Shown: positions 5,128-5,881 of the stretch, in pieces
Layout of the letters: every line of letters starts with the position of its first letter
Numbering within the stretch: the first letter of the stretch is position 1
Assembly (NCBI GenBank): GCA_024653985.1
Contig: JANLIS010000004.1
Coordinates: forward strand, 1-5,881
Length of the DNA stretch: 5,881 nt
From: Candidatus Roizmanbacteria bacterium
Lineage (GTDB): Bacteria > Patescibacteriota > Microgenomatia > UBA1406 > GWC2-37-13
Direction of reading: 5' to 3'
The notes under the pieces: generated by a model
What the model was told of the DNA's origin: nothing
The model's database searches: none
Seen by the model: only the letters and a program-made list of their open reading frames with translations
Made by a program: the position numbers and the translations under genes

Positions 5128-5324
5128 AGTTAAAAGTTAAGAGTTAAAAATTAAGAGTTTAATTAAAAATTAAAAAGAACATATCATATAGTATTTGTTA
5201 AAATAACAAAGATGAATTGGTAGTGTTAATTAGTTTTGGATTTATAAAACAAGTAATATGATTATAAAAATATTTGAACAAAATAACAACTTTTAACTAT
5301 TAACTCTTAATTATTAATTTCTTA
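5128..5324. repeat. Inverted pair of heptamer repeat arrays between mreB and the glycosyltransferase
   Basis: The left array (5128-5162) has five strict 7-bp units: AGTTAAA, AGTTAAG, AGTTAAA, AATTAAG, AGTTTAA, then decays into AAATTAA. The right array (5290-5324) has five inverted units: CTTTTAA, CTATTAA, CTCTTAA, TTATTAA, TTTCTTA. Aligned unit by unit, 5130-5157 and the reverse complement of 5290-5317 agree at 23 of 28 positions, including the perfect pair TTAAGAGTTAA (5137-5147) and TTAACTCTTAA (5300-5310). The spacer of about 125 bp contains no gene. It holds a small perfect stem TTTGTTA/TAACAAA (5194-5200, 5204-5210). The left arm starts 13 nt after the mreB stop and may shape its mRNA 3' end. 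The right arm overlaps the putative promoter of the next gene. Confidence 0.8.
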
Positions 5325-5328
5325 TAGT
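5300..5328 (+). promoter_or_regulatory. Putative promoter of the GT26 glycosyltransferase, inside the repeat arm
   Basis: TTAACT (5300-5305, four of six matches to TTGACA), a 17-nt spacer and TATAGT (5323-5328, five of six matches to TATAAT) lie just before the ATG at 5341. The predicted transcript would have a leader of about 6 nt, with no Shine-Dalgarno. The -35 hexamer is formed by the heptamer array itself, so changes in repeat number would move or remove it. Confidence 0.45.
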
Positions 5329-5340
5329 AATTACCCAATA

Positions 5341-5881
5341 ATGAAAGAAAATAAAATATTAGGAATCTCCATTTTGCCGGAGACCAAATCCAGTATCCTA
5401 GATAAAATCTTATTATACATAGGCAAACCAACCGGAAATCTTCACATTGTCTCCCTTAACCCCGAGAACATGGTTCTCACCATCGAAAACACATTGTTTA
5501 AAAAGGTTGTTGAGACAGCCCAAATAAAAATCGTTGATGGTATTGGGATTGTCCTGGCGGGCCGATGGCTTAATGTTGATGTTGGTGAGAGGGTGACTGG
5601 AGTAGGGTTGATGGAAGAGTTGATAAAGATGGCGTCAGAGAGACGCTTAAGAGTGCTAATGATTGGCGGTAAAGAAAATTTAGCACTTGAACTAGCTAAG
5701 TGCTATGGTACCCATTTTACTGAGGCTAAATTCAAAGGTGTACAGGGCATAGCGAATATTCAAAATCCAACTAAAGACGAGGAAGATAAGATTTTTTCAA
5801 TAGTGACCGCTTATAAGCCCCATTTGATATTCGTTGCTTTTGGTTCACCGTATCAAGAATTATGGATAGAGCGTCATAAAA
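5341..5881 (+). CDS. WecG/TagA/CpsF-family glycosyltransferase (GT26), C-terminus outside window
   Basis: Transfers a sugar, commonly N-acetylmannosamine or a related sugar, from a UDP donor to an undecaprenyl-diphosphate-linked acceptor, in assembly of teichoic acid linkage units, ECA or capsule; acts at the inner face of the membrane. The first 180 residues are visible. Signature motifs occur in family order: SLNPENMV (38-45), IVDGIGIVLAG (64-74) with D66 at the position of the catalytic Asp of TagA, ERVTGVGLMEELI (83-95), VLMIGGKENLA (105-115), and VAFGSPYQELWIER (165-178). No signal peptide or transmembrane segment is seen; family members attach to membrane through the C-terminal tail, which is cut off here. 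The ATG is preferred because it sits just after the -10 element and starts a typical N-terminus; no Shine-Dalgarno. It lies 225 bp downstream of mreB on the same strand. The family is secure, the exact sugar and polymer are not. Confidence 0.92.
   Translation, partial: MKENKILGISILPETKSSILDKILLYIGKPTGNLHIVSLNPENMVLTIENTLFKKVVETAQIKIVDGIGIVLAGRWLNVDVGERVTGVGLMEELIKMASERRLRVLMIGGKENLALELAKCYGTHFTEAKFKGVQGIANIQNPTKDEEDKIFSIVTAYKPHLIFVAFGSPYQELWIERHK

Noticed and set aside
5128..5324. Possible CRISPR array
   Set aside because: Units are 7 bp and contiguous, with no unique spacers of regular length and no cas gene; it is a tandem array pair.

Overview
The window looks like a chromosomal segment of a Patescibacteria (Candidate Phyla Radiation) genome, plausibly of the Microgenomates group. 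This is an inference from gene style, not from a marker gene. The DNA is AT-rich and genes are closely packed. A long-insert nucleoside diphosphate kinase occurs in two tandem copies. There is a small membrane-anchored PEGA protein, a sortase behind a tRNA, and an MreB beside a WecG/TagA/CpsF glycosyltransferase. None of the start codons has a convincing Shine-Dalgarno sequence. TGA is used as a stop (tmk) and does not occur inside any reading frame, so the standard bacterial code fits.

Layout. Minus strand, 1680 down to 1: tmk, then two ndk paralogues (the second cut by the window edge), a small block for nucleotide phosphorylation (dTMP to dTDP to dTTP, and other NDPs). A 70-bp divergent promoter region (1681-1750) separates it from a plus-strand unit: tRNA-Arg(CCU) followed after only 4 nt by a class D/E-like sortase (1827-2597). 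A PEGA-domain protein (2720-3862, minus) converges on the sortase gene. A 242-bp divergent region holding a palindromic dRS3/MITE-like element then leads to mreB (4105-5115) and a partial GT26 glycosyltransferase (5341 to the edge). The right two thirds is therefore an envelope neighbourhood: surface protein anchoring, a membrane-anchored surface protein, the cell-shape cytoskeleton and surface glycan synthesis.

The most unusual structure is non-coding. Three of the four sizeable intergenic gaps (993-1097, 2601-2720, 5128-5324) share one design: a tandem array of degenerate 7- or 9-bp units, a spacer, then a second array of the same unit in inverted orientation. The unit differs at each site (CAAATNA, TTRRYCTAA, TTAANAR), so these are not copies of one mobile sequence but instances of the same architecture. 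They would fold into long AU-rich hairpins at gene 3' ends, and two of them run into a stop codon. A perfect 14-bp inverted repeat built from two AAGGACNGTCCTT palindromes also lies inside the sortase coding sequence.

Several proteins carry substitutions at normally invariant nucleotide-binding positions: Tmk has Cys in place of the Walker A Lys, the complete NDK lacks the phosphate-binding Arg and the Asn near the catalytic His, and MreB has Asn in place of the phosphate-2 Asp. Promoter-like -10 hexamers lie 6 to 12 nt before three starts, which points to leaderless or near-leaderless transcription.
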